A DNA stretch of 64,000 bases from Alphaproteobacteria bacterium (GTDB taxonomy: Bacteria; Pseudomonadota; Alphaproteobacteria; Rhizobiales; Xanthobacteraceae). Numbering within the stretch: the stretch's first letter is position 1; every line of letters starts with the position of its first letter. The position numbers and the translations under genes were made by a program. The stretch is from contig JBBCGH010000001.1 in the NCBI GenBank assembly GCA_037200445.1, forward strand, positions 1,364,001 to 1,428,000. The letters are read 5' to 3'. Positions 40,850 to 50,577 of the stretch are shown here, in pieces. The notes below the pieces were generated by a model that worked only from the letters and a program-made list of their open reading frames with translations, was not told the DNA's origin and ran no database searches.

Positions 40850-41491
40850 ATGAGGTCTGTCGCCGCTTCACCGATCCGACGTGCCGCGATCCTTGCAGCC
40901 ATGCTTCTGGTGGCCTTCCCCGCCGTTGCGGAGGAATCGATCACCGACAAGCTCGGAGGATGGCTGGGGTTCGGCAAATCCTCAACGCCGCCCGCGTCTG
41001 GTAACAACCCGGCGGGCCCTGCGGTCGCGATCGAGTGCCCCAGCGTCTCCATCCGCCAGGGCGCCGCCACCCTCGCGATCACCGAGCCGGGGGCGGAAGC
41101 CGGACCGATGACCACCCGCTACCAGGTCTCGCTCGGGCAGATGGCGCGCGAATGCGCGGCGCTCGGCGGCATGATGACCATGAAAGTCGGTGTCGAAGGC
41201 CGCGTGCTGCTTGGCCCCGCCGGCGGGCCCGGAACGATCGACATCCCGTTGCGCATGGCGGTGGTACAGGAGGGGCCGGCGCCGAAGACCGTGCTGAGCA
41301 AGTTCTACAAGCTGGCGGTTGCGATTCCGCCGGGCCAGACCGGCGTGCCGTTCGTGCATGTCGAGCAGGACCTGTCGTTCCCGATGCCGCGCGGAGACGC
41401 CCTCGACTCGTATATTGTCTACGTCGGCTTCGATCCAATGAGTCTGAATGCCAAGCCGGAGCGCAAGCCGACCAAGGCGAAGAAGAAGTAA
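40850..41491 (+). CDS. Secreted hypothetical protein
   Basis: A 213-residue protein with a signal peptide (RRAAILAAMLLVAFPAVAEE) and a mature domain containing two cysteines (IECPSVSIRQ, ARECAALGG), a Lys-rich C-terminus (KPTKAKKK) and predicted beta structure. The two cysteines may form a disulfide. The start at 40850 gives the best signal peptide; the frame remains open to 40799. I do not recognise the family. It precedes the CoA-transferase by 23 bp and may be co-transcribed. Confidence 0.78.
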   Translation: MRSVAASPIRRAAILAAMLLVAFPAVAEESITDKLGGWLGFGKSSTPPASGNNPAGPAVAIECPSVSIRQGAATLAITEPGAEAGPMTTRYQVSLGQMARECAALGGMMTMKVGVEGRVLLGPAGGPGTIDIPLRMAVVQEGPAPKTVLSKFYKLAVAIPPGQTGVPFVHVEQDLSFPMPRGDALDSYIVYVGFDPMSLNAKPERKPTKAKKK

Positions 41492-41514
41492 GCGCCCGAA
41501 CGCAAACCAATCGA

Positions 41515-42750
41515 ATGGCCCGAAAAACCAGGCGACCCCCTGCGCGCAAGGCTGGCGCAAAGAGGGCCACGAAAAGTGCGGGCGGCCTGCCGCTCTCGGG
41601 CGTTCGCGTGGTCGAGTTCTCCCACATGGTGATGGGGCCGACCTGCGGTATGATCCTCGGCGATCTCGGCGCCGAGGTGATCAAGATCGAGCCGCCCGGC
41701 GGCGACAAGACGCGGACGCTGATCGGCTCGGGTGCCGGCTTCTTTGCGCTGTTCAATCGCAACAAGAAGAGCGTGAGCGCTGACCTATCCGACCCGCAAG
41801 ATCGCGCGCGCGTCGAGAAGCTGATCGCGTCCGCCGATATCGTGAGCGAGAACTTCCGGCCCGGCGCGCTCAAGAAGCACGGCTTCGACTATGCGTCGCT
41901 GAAGAAGAAGCACAAGCGGCTGATTTACGTGTCGCACAAGGGCTTCCTGCCCGGGCCCTACGAGCACCGCGTCGCGCTCGATGAGGTAGTGCAGATGATG
42001 GCGGGCCTCGCCTACATGACCGGCCCGCCGGGGCGGCCGCTGCGCGCAGGCTCTTCGGTCAACGACATCATGGGCGGCATGTTCGGCGTCATCGGCGCGC
42101 TCGCGGCGCTTCAGGAGCGTGAACGCACCGGCAAGGGCCAGGAAGTGCAGGTCGGCCTGTTCGAGAACTGCGTGCTGCTTTCGGCTCAGCACATGCTGCA
42201 ATACCGACTGACCGGCGTGGCGTCGCCGCCGATGCCGGACAGAATCAACGCGTGGGGCGTGTTCGACCTGTTCGACACGGCCGACGGCGAGCAGGTCTTC
42301 CTCGGCGTTGTGACCGACACGCAATGGGCGGTGTTCGGCCGCGCCTTCGATCTCGGGGGCCTCGCGGACGATCCGCGGCTTGCCACCAACACGCTGCGCG
42401 TGCAGGCACGCTCCTGGATGCTTCCGGCGCTGCGCGAGATCGTCAAACGCTGCTCAGCCAAGGAATTGCAGGAGGTGTTCGAGCGCGAGGGCCTACCCTA
42501 CGCGCCGATCGTGAAGCCCGAGCAGCTGTTCGACGATCCGCACCTGCTCGCGAGCGGCGGGCTCGCCGAGCTCACCCTCGACAGCGGCGAGACAACGGCG
42601 GTACCGCTGCTGCCGCTGCTTTTGGGTGGGCGGCATCTCAAGCCGCGCATGAAGTTGCCGAAGATCGGGGAGCATGACGGGGAGGTGACGGGCGCCGCGC
42701 GCGCGAAGGGACTTGCGGTACGCAGCGGGAAAGCGCGGCGTGGCCGTTGA
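41515..42750 (+). CDS. Class III (CaiB/BaiF) CoA-transferase
   Basis: A 411-residue family III CoA-transferase that moves CoA between carboxylic acids through an enzyme-anhydride intermediate. The N-terminal motif GVRVVEFSHMVMGPTCGMIL follows a basic 25-residue extension. The catalytic Asp is probably in GSSVNDIMGGMFG. Substrate is unknown. The ATG 41515 gives a lysine/arginine-rich N-terminus that is unusual but in frame with no better start. Confidence 0.9.
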   Translation: MARKTRRPPARKAGAKRATKSAGGLPLSGVRVVEFSHMVMGPTCGMILGDLGAEVIKIEPPGGDKTRTLIGSGAGFFALFNRNKKSVSADLSDPQDRARVEKLIASADIVSENFRPGALKKHGFDYASLKKKHKRLIYVSHKGFLPGPYEHRVALDEVVQMMAGLAYMTGPPGRPLRAGSSVNDIMGGMFGVIGALAALQERERTGKGQEVQVGLFENCVLLSAQHMLQYRLTGVASPPMPDRINAWGVFDLFDTADGEQVFLGVVTDTQWAVFGRAFDLGGLADDPRLATNTLRVQARSWMLPALREIVKRCSAKELQEVFEREGLPYAPIVKPEQLFDDPHLLASGGLAELTLDSGETTAVPLLPLLLGGRHLKPRMKLPKIGEHDGEVTGAARAKGLAVRSGKARRGR

Positions 42751-42796
42751 CTTGACCTCAACCCAGTCTACGATCCCAACCGGACTCAGCCGAACC

Positions 42797-42981
42797 CTGC
42801 GGGAGAGACCGGAGAAATCCGGCGCCGAAGGCGCAACCGCCCCGGAAACGCTCAGGCAAAAGGACCGCAGGGGGATGAGACTCTGGAAAGCAGGCGCGCC
42901 GCGGCGCGTCTCACCGACGGAGTAAGTCGCGGGCCATCAGGCGCGCGGCGAAATCTCTCAGGTTCCGCGACAGAGGGGGCT
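42797..42981 (+). promoter_or_regulatory. Tandem glycine riboswitch (gcvT element)
   Basis: Two glycine aptamers lie in the leader of the glycine cleavage operon. The first (42799 to about 42886) has GCGGGAGAGACC, GGCGCCGAAGGCGCAACC, and the conserved CTCAGGCAAAAGGAC at 42851-42865, ending with ACTCTGGAAAGCAG. The second (about 42910-42981) has CACCGACGGAGTAAG and AAATCTCTCAGGTTCCG at 42951-42967, followed by GACAGAGGGGG. Glycine binding normally turns on expression of the cleavage genes. The short stretch to the gcvT start leaves little room for a terminator, so translation control is more likely. Confidence 0.93.
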
Positions 42982-43028
42982 CGAGCGGGTACAAGTGCCC
43001 GCGCGAGTCCTTATTGGCGGAACCGATC

Positions 43029-44231
43029 ATGACCCAGGCGCCCGACACAGCTGAAGCGACCGAGACGCAGGCGACGGCGCCACGCTCCGTTGACGTGCCA
43101 CCGAGCACGCCCGCGCCGCTCCTGAAAACACCGCTGCATTCGCTCCATGTCGCGCGCGGCGGCCGCATGGTGCCGTTCGCCGGCTACGAGATGCCGGTGC
43201 AATATGCCGACGGCATCATCGCCGAGCACAATCATGTGCGCGCCGAGGCCGGCCTGTTCGACGTCTCGCACATGGGGCAAGCCTTTCTGGCCGGCGCAGA
43301 CCACGAGACCGTCGCGCGCGCGCTGGAAGCGCTGGTGCCCGCCGACATCGTCACTCTCGCGCCCGGCCGCCAGCGCTACACCCAGTTCACCAATGACGAG
43401 GGCGGCATCCTCGACGACCTGATGGTGACGCGCTCGGCCGATCCCAACGAGGACGGCGTGCTGTTTCTGGTGGTGAACGCCGCCACCAAGGAGGCCGACT
43501 ACGCGCACCTTTCGGCACGCCTGCCCACAGGCGTGCGGTTGATCCGCGCGGACCACCGCGCGCTGATCGCCGTGCAAGGGCCGATGGCGCGGCAGGCGGT
43601 CGGCCGCCATTGCCCCGAAGCGGTGCCGATGACCTTCATGAGCGCGATCACGACGCGCTTCGACGGCATCGACTGCCACATCAGCCGTTCCGGCTACACC
43701 GGCGAGGATGGGTTTGAGATTTCCTGCAAGGCGACGCGCGTGCGCGCGATCGCGGAGCGGTTGCTTTCAGAACCAAGCGTGAGGCTGATCGGTCTCGGGG
43801 CGCGTGACTCGCTGCGCCTCGAAGCCGGGCTCTGCCTCTACGGTCACGACATCGATACGACGACCTCGCCCGTCGAGGCGGCGCTCATCTGGTCGATCCA
43901 GAAACGGCGGCGCACCGAGGGAGGATTCCCCGGCGCCGAGCGCATCCAGCGCGAACTCGCCGAGCAGCCCGGGCGCGTGCGCGTCGGGATCAAGCCGGAC
44001 GGCCGCGCGCCGGCCCGCGAGGGCACGGAGATCCGCTCGATCGCGGGCGAGCCGATCGGCAAGGTCACGTCCGGCGGCTTCGGCCCGACGGTCAACGGGC
44101 CGATCTGCATGGGCTATGTCGAGAACGGCTTCGCCGAGCCCGGCACCAGCGTGCAGCTCATCGTGCGCGGCAAGGAGCTTGCCGCGAGCATCGTCGCGCT
44201 GCCCTTCGTGCCGCACCGATACGTTCGCTAG
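43029..44231 (+). CDS. gcvT: Aminomethyltransferase (glycine cleavage T protein)
   Basis: A 400-residue tetrahydrofolate-dependent aminomethyltransferase that takes the aminomethyl group from lipoyl-H protein. Family segments are MVPFAGYEMPVQYADGIIAE, LFDVSHMGQ and SRSGYTGEDGFEI. An N-terminal extension of about 30 Thr/Pro/Ala residues is present. ATG 43029 follows GGCGGAA; an upstream in-frame TTG at 43014 is also possible. First gene after the riboswitch. Confidence 0.95.
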   Translation: MTQAPDTAEATETQATAPRSVDVPPSTPAPLLKTPLHSLHVARGGRMVPFAGYEMPVQYADGIIAEHNHVRAEAGLFDVSHMGQAFLAGADHETVARALEALVPADIVTLAPGRQRYTQFTNDEGGILDDLMVTRSADPNEDGVLFLVVNAATKEADYAHLSARLPTGVRLIRADHRALIAVQGPMARQAVGRHCPEAVPMTFMSAITTRFDGIDCHISRSGYTGEDGFEISCKATRVRAIAERLLSEPSVRLIGLGARDSLRLEAGLCLYGHDIDTTTSPVEAALIWSIQKRRRTEGGFPGAERIQRELAEQPGRVRVGIKPDGRAPAREGTEIRSIAGEPIGKVTSGGFGPTVNGPICMGYVENGFAEPGTSVQLIVRGKELAASIVALPFVPHRYVR

Positions 44232-44258
44232 CGCGTGATCGCAAGAAAGGAACAACCG

Positions 44259-44633
44259 ATGGCCACACGCTACACCAAGGACCACGAGTGGATCAGGCTC
44301 GATGGCGATGTCGCGACCGTCGGCATCACGGAACACGCGCAGAATGCGCTCGGTGACATCGTCTATGTCGAGCTGCCTGAGATCGGCAAACAAGTCGATC
44401 AGGGCGGCGAGGCCGCGGTGGTCGAGTCGGTGAAGGCCGCGAGCGACGTCTACGCGCCGGCGGCCGGCGAGGTGGTCGCCGTGAACCAGTCGCTCGACGG
44501 CGCGCCCGCGACGATCAACGAGGACGCGGAGGGCAAGGGCTGGTTCTTCCGCCTGAAGCTTTCCGCGCCCGACCAGCTCGACGCTCTGATGTCCGAGGAA
44601 CAGTACAAGGAATTCCTCAAGACGCTCGAATAG
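44259..44633 (+). CDS. gcvH: Glycine cleavage system H protein
   Basis: A 124-residue lipoyl carrier. The lipoylated Lys59 lies in [18 protein letters not shown]. It shuttles the aminomethyl group and reducing equivalents among P, T and L proteins. ATG 44259 follows AAAGGAA; a GTG at 44235 would add eight non-conserved residues. Confidence 0.97.
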   Translation: MATRYTKDHEWIRLDGDVATVGITEHAQNALGDIVYVELPEIGKQVDQGGEAAVVESVKAASDVYAPAAGEVVAVNQSLDGAPATINEDAEGKGWFFRLKLSAPDQLDALMSEEQYKEFLKTLE

Positions 44634-44650
44634 CGAGGAGTGGAGCTTCT

Positions 44651-45130
44651 ATGACGCACGAATACCGCGCGAGCGTGACCTGGAAGCGCGGCGATGACGC
44701 CAAGTTCACCGACCAGCGCTACAGCCGCGCGCATGAGTGGGCTTTCGACGGCGGAATCACCGTGCCGGCCTCCTCGTCGCCGCTCAGCGTGCGCTTGCCT
44801 TACTCGGTCGCCGAAGCCGTGGATCCGGAGGAAGCCTTGGTCGCGGCGCTCGCAAGCTGCCACATGCTGACGTTCCTCTATGTCGCGGCGAAGCAGGGCT
44901 TCGTCGTCGACGCCTATGCCGACGATGCGGTCGGCGAGATGACCGAGAACGAGCATGGCAAGCTCTGGGTCTCGAAGGTGACGCTTTCGCCCCGGATCAC
45001 TTTCAGTGGAGCAAAGCGTCCTTCGCCCGAGCAACTCGACGAGCTGCATCATCTCGCGCACGAGGAGTGCTACATCGCGAACTCGGTGAAGAGCGAGGTG
45101 GTGGTGCGGGGCGCGATGTCGTTTGCGTGA
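44651..45130 (+). CDS. OsmC-family hydroperoxide reductase within the gcv operon
   Basis: A 159-residue OsmC/Ohr-family protein. Both redox cysteines are present: Cys70 in AALASCHMLTFLYV and Cys140 in HEECYIANSV. Such enzymes reduce organic hydroperoxides, and the related Ohr enzymes use lipoyl groups as reductant. A strong GAGGAG site precedes it. It sits between gcvH and gcvPA, 17 bp after gcvH and 30 bp before gcvPA, so it is very likely co-expressed with a lipoyl protein. Confidence 0.92.
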   Translation: MTHEYRASVTWKRGDDAKFTDQRYSRAHEWAFDGGITVPASSSPLSVRLPYSVAEAVDPEEALVAALASCHMLTFLYVAAKQGFVVDAYADDAVGEMTENEHGKLWVSKVTLSPRITFSGAKRPSPEQLDELHHLAHEECYIANSVKSEVVVRGAMSFA

Positions 45131-45160
45131 ACAGGACTGAATAACAACACGGGCAATCGA

Positions 45161-46507
45161 ATGCGTTACCTCCCTCTCACGCCTGAAGACCGCAGCGAAA
45201 TGCTGGCGCGCATCGGCGTCGCCGGCATCGACGCGCTGTTCGCCGACATTCCAGCCGGCAAGCGGCTGAAATCGCTGCCCGACCTTCCGCTCACCAAGAG
45301 CGAGATCGAGGTCGAGCGCACGCTCGGCGGCATTGCGGGCAAGAATATCGCGGCGGGTTCGGTGCCGTTTTTCGTGGGTTGCGGCGCCTACAAGCACCAC
45401 GTGCCGGCGAGCGTCGACCACCTGATCCAGCGCTCGGAGTTCCTCACGTCCTACACGCCGTATCAGCCCGAAATCGCGCAAGGCACGCTGCACTACCTGT
45501 TCGAATTCCAGACGCAGGTGGCGCTGCTCACCGGCATGGAAGTCGCCAACGCCTCGATGTACGACGGCTCGACCGCGACCGCCGAAGCGGTACTGATGGC
45601 GCACCGCATCACTAAACGAAAAAAGGCGCTGCTCGCCGGAAACCTCCATCCTCACTACCGCGAGACGGTCGAGACCGTGTCGGGCATGTCGGACCACGCG
45701 GTCGTCGCGCTGCCGCCCGCGCCGCGAGGCGCCGAGGACATTCTCGGCGCGATCGACAAGGAGACGAGTTGCGTGGTGGTGCAGACGCCCGACGTCTACG
45801 GGCATCTGCACGACCTGCGGCCGATCGCCGAAAAGGCGCATGCGGCTGGCGCGCTGCTGATCGCAGTCGTGACCGAAGTCGTCTCGCTCGGGCTGGTCAC
45901 GCCGCCGGGCGAGATGGGCGCGGATATCGTGGTCGGCGAGGGGCAGTCGATCGGGAATGGGCTCAATTTCGGTGGGCCTTACGTCGGGCTGTTCGCGAGC
46001 CGCCTCAAGCACGTGCGGCAGATGCCGGGCCGCCTGGCGGGCGAGACGGTCGATGCCGAAGGCAAGCGCGGCTTCGTGCTCACGCTTTCGACGCGCGAGC
46101 AGCACATCCGCCGCGAGAAGGCGACCTCGAACATCTGCACCAACTCGGGGCTCTGCACGCTCGCCTTCAGCATTCACCTGAGCCTGCTTGGCGAGGCGGG
46201 GCTGCGCCGCCTCGCGCAGGTCAATCACGCGAACGCGCTCTTACTAGCCGAGATGCTCGGCGCCGTACCGGGCGTTGATCTGATGAACAGCACCTTCTTC
46301 AACGAATTCACGATCCGTGTTCGCGGAGATGCCGCGGAAGTTATCGAAAAACTTGCCGCGCGCGGCATCCTCGGCGGCGTCCCCGCCTCGCGCCTCGATC
46401 CCATGCGCCCCGAGCTGCGCGACCTCATCATTGTGGCTGCGACCGAGATGAACACCGACGACGATCGCGCCGCGTACGCCGACGCGCTCAAGGAGGTGCT
46501 GGCATGA
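45161..46507 (+). CDS. gcvPA: Glycine dehydrogenase (decarboxylating) subunit 1
   Basis: A 448-residue alpha subunit of the split P protein. N-terminus [20 protein letters not shown]; conserved [20 protein letters not shown] and [20 protein letters not shown]. With GcvPB it decarboxylates glycine and loads the aminomethyl group on GcvH. Overlaps gcvPB by four bases (ATGA). Confidence 0.96.
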   Translation: MRYLPLTPEDRSEMLARIGVAGIDALFADIPAGKRLKSLPDLPLTKSEIEVERTLGGIAGKNIAAGSVPFFVGCGAYKHHVPASVDHLIQRSEFLTSYTPYQPEIAQGTLHYLFEFQTQVALLTGMEVANASMYDGSTATAEAVLMAHRITKRKKALLAGNLHPHYRETVETVSGMSDHAVVALPPAPRGAEDILGAIDKETSCVVVQTPDVYGHLHDLRPIAEKAHAAGALLIAVVTEVVSLGLVTPPGEMGADIVVGEGQSIGNGLNFGGPYVGLFASRLKHVRQMPGRLAGETVDAEGKRGFVLTLSTREQHIRREKATSNICTNSGLCTLAFSIHLSLLGEAGLRRLAQVNHANALLLAEMLGAVPGVDLMNSTFFNEFTIRVRGDAAEVIEKLAARGILGGVPASRLDPMRPELRDLIIVAATEMNTDDDRAAYADALKEVLA

Positions 46508-48057
46508 ACCGGCAGGGTCGCCCGACCGAACCGGTCCAGGCACTCTCCGTTGCGCCCGAAACCTTCACGGGAAATCGCGGGCTGCGCATCGAGGAGGCGC
46601 TTATCTTCGAGACCGGGCGCACCGATGTGACCGGCGTCGACGTTGAGGAACCAAAGCGCGCGTCGCGCCTCGGCAATCTCGAGCGCAAGGAGATCGGCCT
46701 GCCGGGGTTGTCCGAACCGGAGGCGGTGCGCCACTACGTGCGGCTCTCGCGCATGAACTACGGCATCGACTCCGGCGTGTTTCCGCTCGGCTCATGCACC
46801 ATGAAGCACAATCCGCGCCTCAACGAGAAAATGGCGCGGCTGCCGGGCTTCGGCGACATTCACCCGTTGCAGCCCCAGTCCACCGTGCCGGGCGCGCTCG
46901 AATTGATCGCAGAGCTATCGCGCTGGCTCTGCGAGCTGACCGGCATGCCGGCCGTTGCGCTCTCGCCCAAGGCCGGCGCGCACGGCGAGTTGTGCGGCAT
47001 GATGGCGATCAAGGCCGCGCTGACGGCGCGCGGCGAGAAGCGCTCGGTGGTGCTGGTGCCCGAATCCGCGCACGGGACCAACCCGGCGACCGCCGCGCTG
47101 CTGGGCTATCGTGTCGAGGCGGTGCCGGCGCGCGAGGACGGCACCGTCGATCCCGAAGAGGTGAAGAAGCATCTCTCGCCCGACGTTGCCGCCATCATGC
47201 TGACCAACCCGAACACCTGCGGGCTGTTCGAGCGCGATGTCGTGGCGATCGCGGACGCCGTGCATGCGGCCGGCGCCTACTTCTATGCCGACGGCGCCAA
47301 CTTCAACGCCATCGTCGGCAAGGTGAGGCCGGGCGATCTCGGCGTCGACGCGATGCACATCAATCTGCACAAGACGTTCTCGACCCCGCATGGCGGCGGC
47401 GGCCCGGGTGCGGGCCCGGTGACGCTGTCGGCGGCGCTCGCGCCCTTCGCGCCGCTGCCCTATGTGGTGAACGACAAGGATGGACTGCGGCTGATCGAGC
47501 ACGCATCCGATACGCAACGAAAACCTTTCGGCCGCATGTGCGCGTTCCACGGCCAGATGGGCATGTTCGTGCGCGCGATGAGCTACATGCTGGCGCACGG
47601 CGCCGATGGCATGCGCCAGGCGTCGGAGGACGCGGTGCTGAACGCGAACTATGTGCGAGCGGCTTTAAGCGATCTGATGTCGCTGCCGTTCGGCGACCGG
47701 CCCTGCATGCACGAGGTGCTGTTCGACGATCGCTGGCTCGAGGGCAGCGGCGTCTCGACGCTCGATTTCGCCAAGGCGATGATCGACGAGGGTTATCACC
47801 CGATGACGATGTATTTCCCGCTCGTGGTGCATGGCGCGATGCTTATCGAGCCGACCGAGTCGGAAGGCAAAGCCTCGCTCGATCTGTTCATCGCGGCGCT
47901 GCGCGATCTCGCGATGGCCGCAAAGCGCGGCGACACCGCGCGCTTCTCGGGCGCTCCCTATTACGCGCCGCGCCGCCGCCTCGACGAGACACGCGCGGCG
48001 CGCCAGCCGGTGCTGCGCTGGACGAGGCCGATGCCGCAGAAAGAGGCGGCGGAGTGA
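46504..48057 (+). CDS. gcvPB: Glycine dehydrogenase (decarboxylating) subunit 2
   Basis: A 517-residue beta subunit that carries PLP on Lys290 ([20 protein letters not shown]). Other family segments are [20 protein letters not shown] and [20 protein letters not shown]. The split P protein contrasts with the fused GcvP found in many alphaproteobacteria. Last gene of the riboswitch-controlled operon; repeat family B copy 3 follows. Confidence 0.96.
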   Translation: MNRQGRPTEPVQALSVAPETFTGNRGLRIEEALIFETGRTDVTGVDVEEPKRASRLGNLERKEIGLPGLSEPEAVRHYVRLSRMNYGIDSGVFPLGSCTMKHNPRLNEKMARLPGFGDIHPLQPQSTVPGALELIAELSRWLCELTGMPAVALSPKAGAHGELCGMMAIKAALTARGEKRSVVLVPESAHGTNPATAALLGYRVEAVPAREDGTVDPEEVKKHLSPDVAAIMLTNPNTCGLFERDVVAIADAVHAAGAYFYADGANFNAIVGKVRPGDLGVDAMHINLHKTFSTPHGGGGPGAGPVTLSAALAPFAPLPYVVNDKDGLRLIEHASDTQRKPFGRMCAFHGQMGMFVRAMSYMLAHGADGMRQASEDAVLNANYVRAALSDLMSLPFGDRPCMHEVLFDDRWLEGSGVSTLDFAKAMIDEGYHPMTMYFPLVVHGAMLIEPTESEGKASLDLFIAALRDLAMAAKRGDTARFSGAPYYAPRRRLDETRAARQPVLRWTRPMPQKEAAE

Positions 48058-48067
48058 CGGCCTTGCG

Positions 48068-48185
48068 GTCATTTCGGCCGAGCACGCAGTGCGAGGGCCG
48101 GAATCCATAAACATGAGCCGCGCGATATCGCACCGACCGCGATTATGGATTCCGGGTTCCTCGCTTCGCTCGGCCCCGGAATGAC
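48068..48185. repeat. Palindromic intergenic repeat, family B copy 3
   Basis: GTCATTTCGGCC...CCGGAATCCATAA is mirrored by TTATGGATTCCGGG...CCCCGGAATGAC, with central GCGCGATATCG. It occupies nearly the entire convergent gap between gcvPB and the MBL hydrolase and ends on the base before the latter's stop codon. Confidence 0.87.
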
Positions 48186-49157
48186 CTACAACGCCATGTT
48201 CAACCCTTCCGGATAGTAGCGGAAGCCGTCGCCCTGCTTCGCCACATGGCCGATACCCGGCCAGGCGAAGTGATAGGCGAGGATCGGGATGCGGTTCGCT
48301 GCCAGCATGTTGAGCATCTTTACGCGACTCTGCGCTGACTGCTTGGGGTCGGTGTCGTAGGCGAACTCGGTGAGCGGCTTCTCCATCAGCAGCACCGGGT
48401 GGTGCGTCAGGTCGCCGATGTAGGCGAGCTGCTTGCCGCCGGACGAGATCATGAAGATCGTGTGCCCGACGGTATGGCCCGGCGCCGAGATCGCCTGGAT
48501 GCCGGGCAGGAACTCCTGTCCGTCCTTGATGAACACCATGCGGTCTTTGTTCGGTGGCAGGTTCTTGGTCGCGGTCTCGTAGAAGACCTTGAGATCGGGC
48601 CCTACTTTTTGCGCATCGGTCCAGTAATCGTAGTCCGCCTGGCTGATGTAGTACTGCGCATTCGGGAAGTTGCGCGTGCCGTCGTCCGCCATGCAGCCGC
48701 CGCAGTGATCGATGTGCGCGTGGCTCATCACCACCGCGTCGATGTCTTTTGGATCGATGCCCGCCTGCTTCAGCGTCGCCATCATCTTGCCGGTGGTGGG
48801 TCCGAAGATCTTCAGGCCGCCCATGCCGGTGTCGAACAGCACCATGCGGTCGCCCGTGTTGAGCACCAGAATGTTCTGCTCAAGCAGGGCGTTGTCGAGC
48901 GGCAGGAAGTTGTCGGCGAGCTGCTTGTCCATCTCGGCCGGACTAAGGCCGAGGAAATTCTTGTGCGGGTCGCCGAGCGGCAGCGGCCCGTCCGAGACGA
49001 TCGTGGCTTCCGCGTTGCCGAGCTTGAAGCGATAGAAATAGGGGGCCTGCGCGCCGAGCATCGGCCCTTTTGCGAATGCGGGAGCAGCAGCGAGCCCCGC
49101 GAGAACAGCGCCGCCCTGAAACAGTCGGCGGCGTGACAGCGTCACGTCCTGGGTCAT
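48186..49157 (-). CDS. Tat-exported MBL-fold metallo-hydrolase
   Basis: A 323-residue protein with an N-terminal twin-Arg-like segment (TLSRRRLFQGGAVLAGLAAA) and a cleavage site near AFA. The metallo-beta-lactamase motif SHAHIDHCGG and later SAPGHTVGHTIF and YIGDLTHHPV provide the zinc ligands. Such exported MBL proteins include lactonase- and quorum-quenching-like enzymes, but the substrate here is unknown. AGGAGGCGA lies four bases ahead of the ATG, making the 49157 start secure. Confidence 0.92.
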   Translation of the reverse strand: MTQDVTLSRRRLFQGGAVLAGLAAAPAFAKGPMLGAQAPYFYRFKLGNAEATIVSDGPLPLGDPHKNFLGLSPAEMDKQLADNFLPLDNALLEQNILVLNTGDRMVLFDTGMGGLKIFGPTTGKMMATLKQAGIDPKDIDAVVMSHAHIDHCGGCMADDGTRNFPNAQYYISQADYDYWTDAQKVGPDLKVFYETATKNLPPNKDRMVFIKDGQEFLPGIQAISAPGHTVGHTIFMISSGGKQLAYIGDLTHHPVLLMEKPLTEFAYDTDPKQSAQSRVKMLNMLAANRIPILAYHFAWPGIGHVAKQGDGFRYYPEGLNMAL

Positions 49158-49346
49158 TGTCGCCTCCTTGACCGGAGCCGGTCGTCCGCCGGCTTCCGGC
49201 GCGAAGTCTGCAACCTCAACGGCGGCAAATAAATGACGACGGAACCGCGCGCACCGCTGGAAAGGGAGCGCCACACGCGCGCGGAACAGGAACGATGGGC
49301 CTGACTCACGGGTTAGCCGGTATCCAAACCACGGAGGAGAAGCTCA

Positions 49347-49622
49347 ATGAAACTGATCACCACGCTCGCGGCGGCGGCGCTTGTCGCCGGAAGTGCAACA
49401 GTGGCGCTGGCTCAGGCCTCAGGCGGCGGCGCAGCGGGGGCGAGTGGCGCGGGCGGCGATCCGAGCACGCCGCGGCAGAACATGGTCCGGCCGACGCCGA
49501 ACAGCCCGGTCGCGAACCGCCGCGGCGATGACATGGCTCCCATGCAGGGAAGCAATGTCTCGAACCAGGCGGTCACGACAACCCCCACGGCCAAGAAGAA
49601 AAAGAGCCGTTTGGAGCACTGA
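49347..49622 (+). CDS. Small secreted low-complexity protein (91 aa)
   Basis: A signal peptide (LITTLAAAALVAGSATVALA) is followed by about 70 residues rich in Gly, Ala, Pro, Asn and Thr, ending in a Lys-rich tail (KKKKSRLEH). No cysteines and no recognisable fold; probably disordered in the periplasm. GGAGGAG precedes the ATG, which supports expression. A hairpin follows the stop at 49633. Family unknown to me. Confidence 0.72.
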   Translation: MKLITTLAAAALVAGSATVALAQASGGGAAGASGAGGDPSTPRQNMVRPTPNSPVANRRGDDMAPMQGSNVSNQAVTTTPTAKKKKSRLEH

Positions 49623-49632
49623 CGATCGAACC

Positions 49633-49671
49633 GGAAAACCCCGTTGCGCGCCACGCGGCGGGGCTTTTCCG
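49633..49671 (+). terminator. Possible intrinsic terminator after the 91-aa secreted protein
   Basis: GGAAAACCCCG pairs with CGGGGCTTTTCC with one bulged base; the loop is GC-rich. There is no T tract after the stem other than the T run within it, so strength is uncertain. Confidence 0.5.
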
Positions 49672-49801
49672 ATTCTGACTCGGTTACTGCGAGCGGAATT
49701 CTCTCTCGCCTTTGCGTTAAAATCCCGCAAACCGAACAACGAGAGGTTACGCTTCGTAAAAGGTTTGCCGATAGCGTGCCGTCGCTTTAGGCCCGCATCG
49801 C

Positions 49802-50080
49802 ATGTCATCCAATCGCAGAAAATCCGTTCGTCGCGCGATCGGCTACGGAGCAGCCATTGTCGCACCCGACGGCGCGTGGACGCGTAAGTGTCGCGTGGTC
49901 GATATTTCAGAGAGCGGCGCAAAGCTCGCGCTCGAAGAGCCCGGCGAACTTCCCAAGGCTTTCGTGCTCATGCTGTCCGAGCGGGGTGGCCCGAAGCGGC
50001 GCTGCCACGTGGTGTGGGAAACGGGCGAGCAGCTGGGCGTTGAGTTCGAGCGTCCGAAGAAGGCCGGCGCCGCCGCCTAG
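49802..50080 (+). CDS. PilZ-domain protein
   Basis: A 92-residue single PilZ domain. The c-di-GMP-binding motifs RxxxR (RRKSVRRA at residues 5-12) and DxSxxG ([11 protein letters not shown]) are both present, so nucleotide binding is likely. Such proteins adjust motility, exopolysaccharide or other outputs. The gene ends in the same CTAG palindrome as the convergent atpF stop. No other c-di-GMP gene is nearby. Confidence 0.88.
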   Translation: MSSNRRKSVRRAIGYGAAIVAPDGAWTRKCRVVDISESGAKLALEEPGELPKAFVLMLSERGGPKRRCHVVWETGEQLGVEFERPKKAGAAA

Positions 50081-50568
50081 TTCAGCTTCGTCTTCACGTC
50101 GGCGATGCCGCGGCCGATCAGGTCGTCGGCAACCTTGCCCTTCACGGTATCCGACAGGATCTTCTCCGCGGCCGTGACCGCCGCCTCGGCAGCCGCCGCG
50201 CGCACATCGGCAACCGCCTGCGCCTCGGCCTGCGCGATCTTCGTCTCCGCCATCTTGGTCCGGCGCGCGACGAATTCCTGCATCCGCGCCTTGGACTCCT
50301 CGGCAATCCGCGCGGCCTCCGCTTTCGCGCCCTCGATGAGCGCGGCGGCCTCTGCGTCGGCCTCGCGCCGCTTCGCCTGGTATTCGCCAAGAAGCTTCTG
50401 GGCTTCTTCCCTCAGCCGGCGCGCTTCGTCGAGTTCTGCCTGCACGCGCTTGCCGCGCGCGTCGAGCGCATCGGTCAACATCTTCGGGACGCCGACATAG
50501 ACGAGGATGCCGACGAAGATCAGGAAGGCGACGGCGACCCAGGTTTCGGGCTCAGCGAAAAATTGCAT
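50077..50568 (-). CDS. atpF: ATP synthase F0 subunit b
   Basis: A 163-residue stator subunit with one N-terminal transmembrane helix (residues about 8-28, [19 protein letters not shown]) and a long Ala/Glu/Lys-rich helix for dimerisation with b'. Last gene of the F0 cluster atpI-atpB-atpE-atpF'-atpF. Its stop overlaps the PilZ stop on the other strand. Confidence 0.93.
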   Translation of the reverse strand: MQFFAEPETWVAVAFLIFVGILVYVGVPKMLTDALDARGKRVQAELDEARRLREEAQKLLGEYQAKRREADAEAAALIEGAKAEAARIAEESKARMQEFVARRTKMAETKIAQAEAQAVADVRAAAAEAAVTAAEKILSDTVKGKVADDLIGRGIADVKTKLN

Positions 50569-50577
50569 GTCCGTTTC

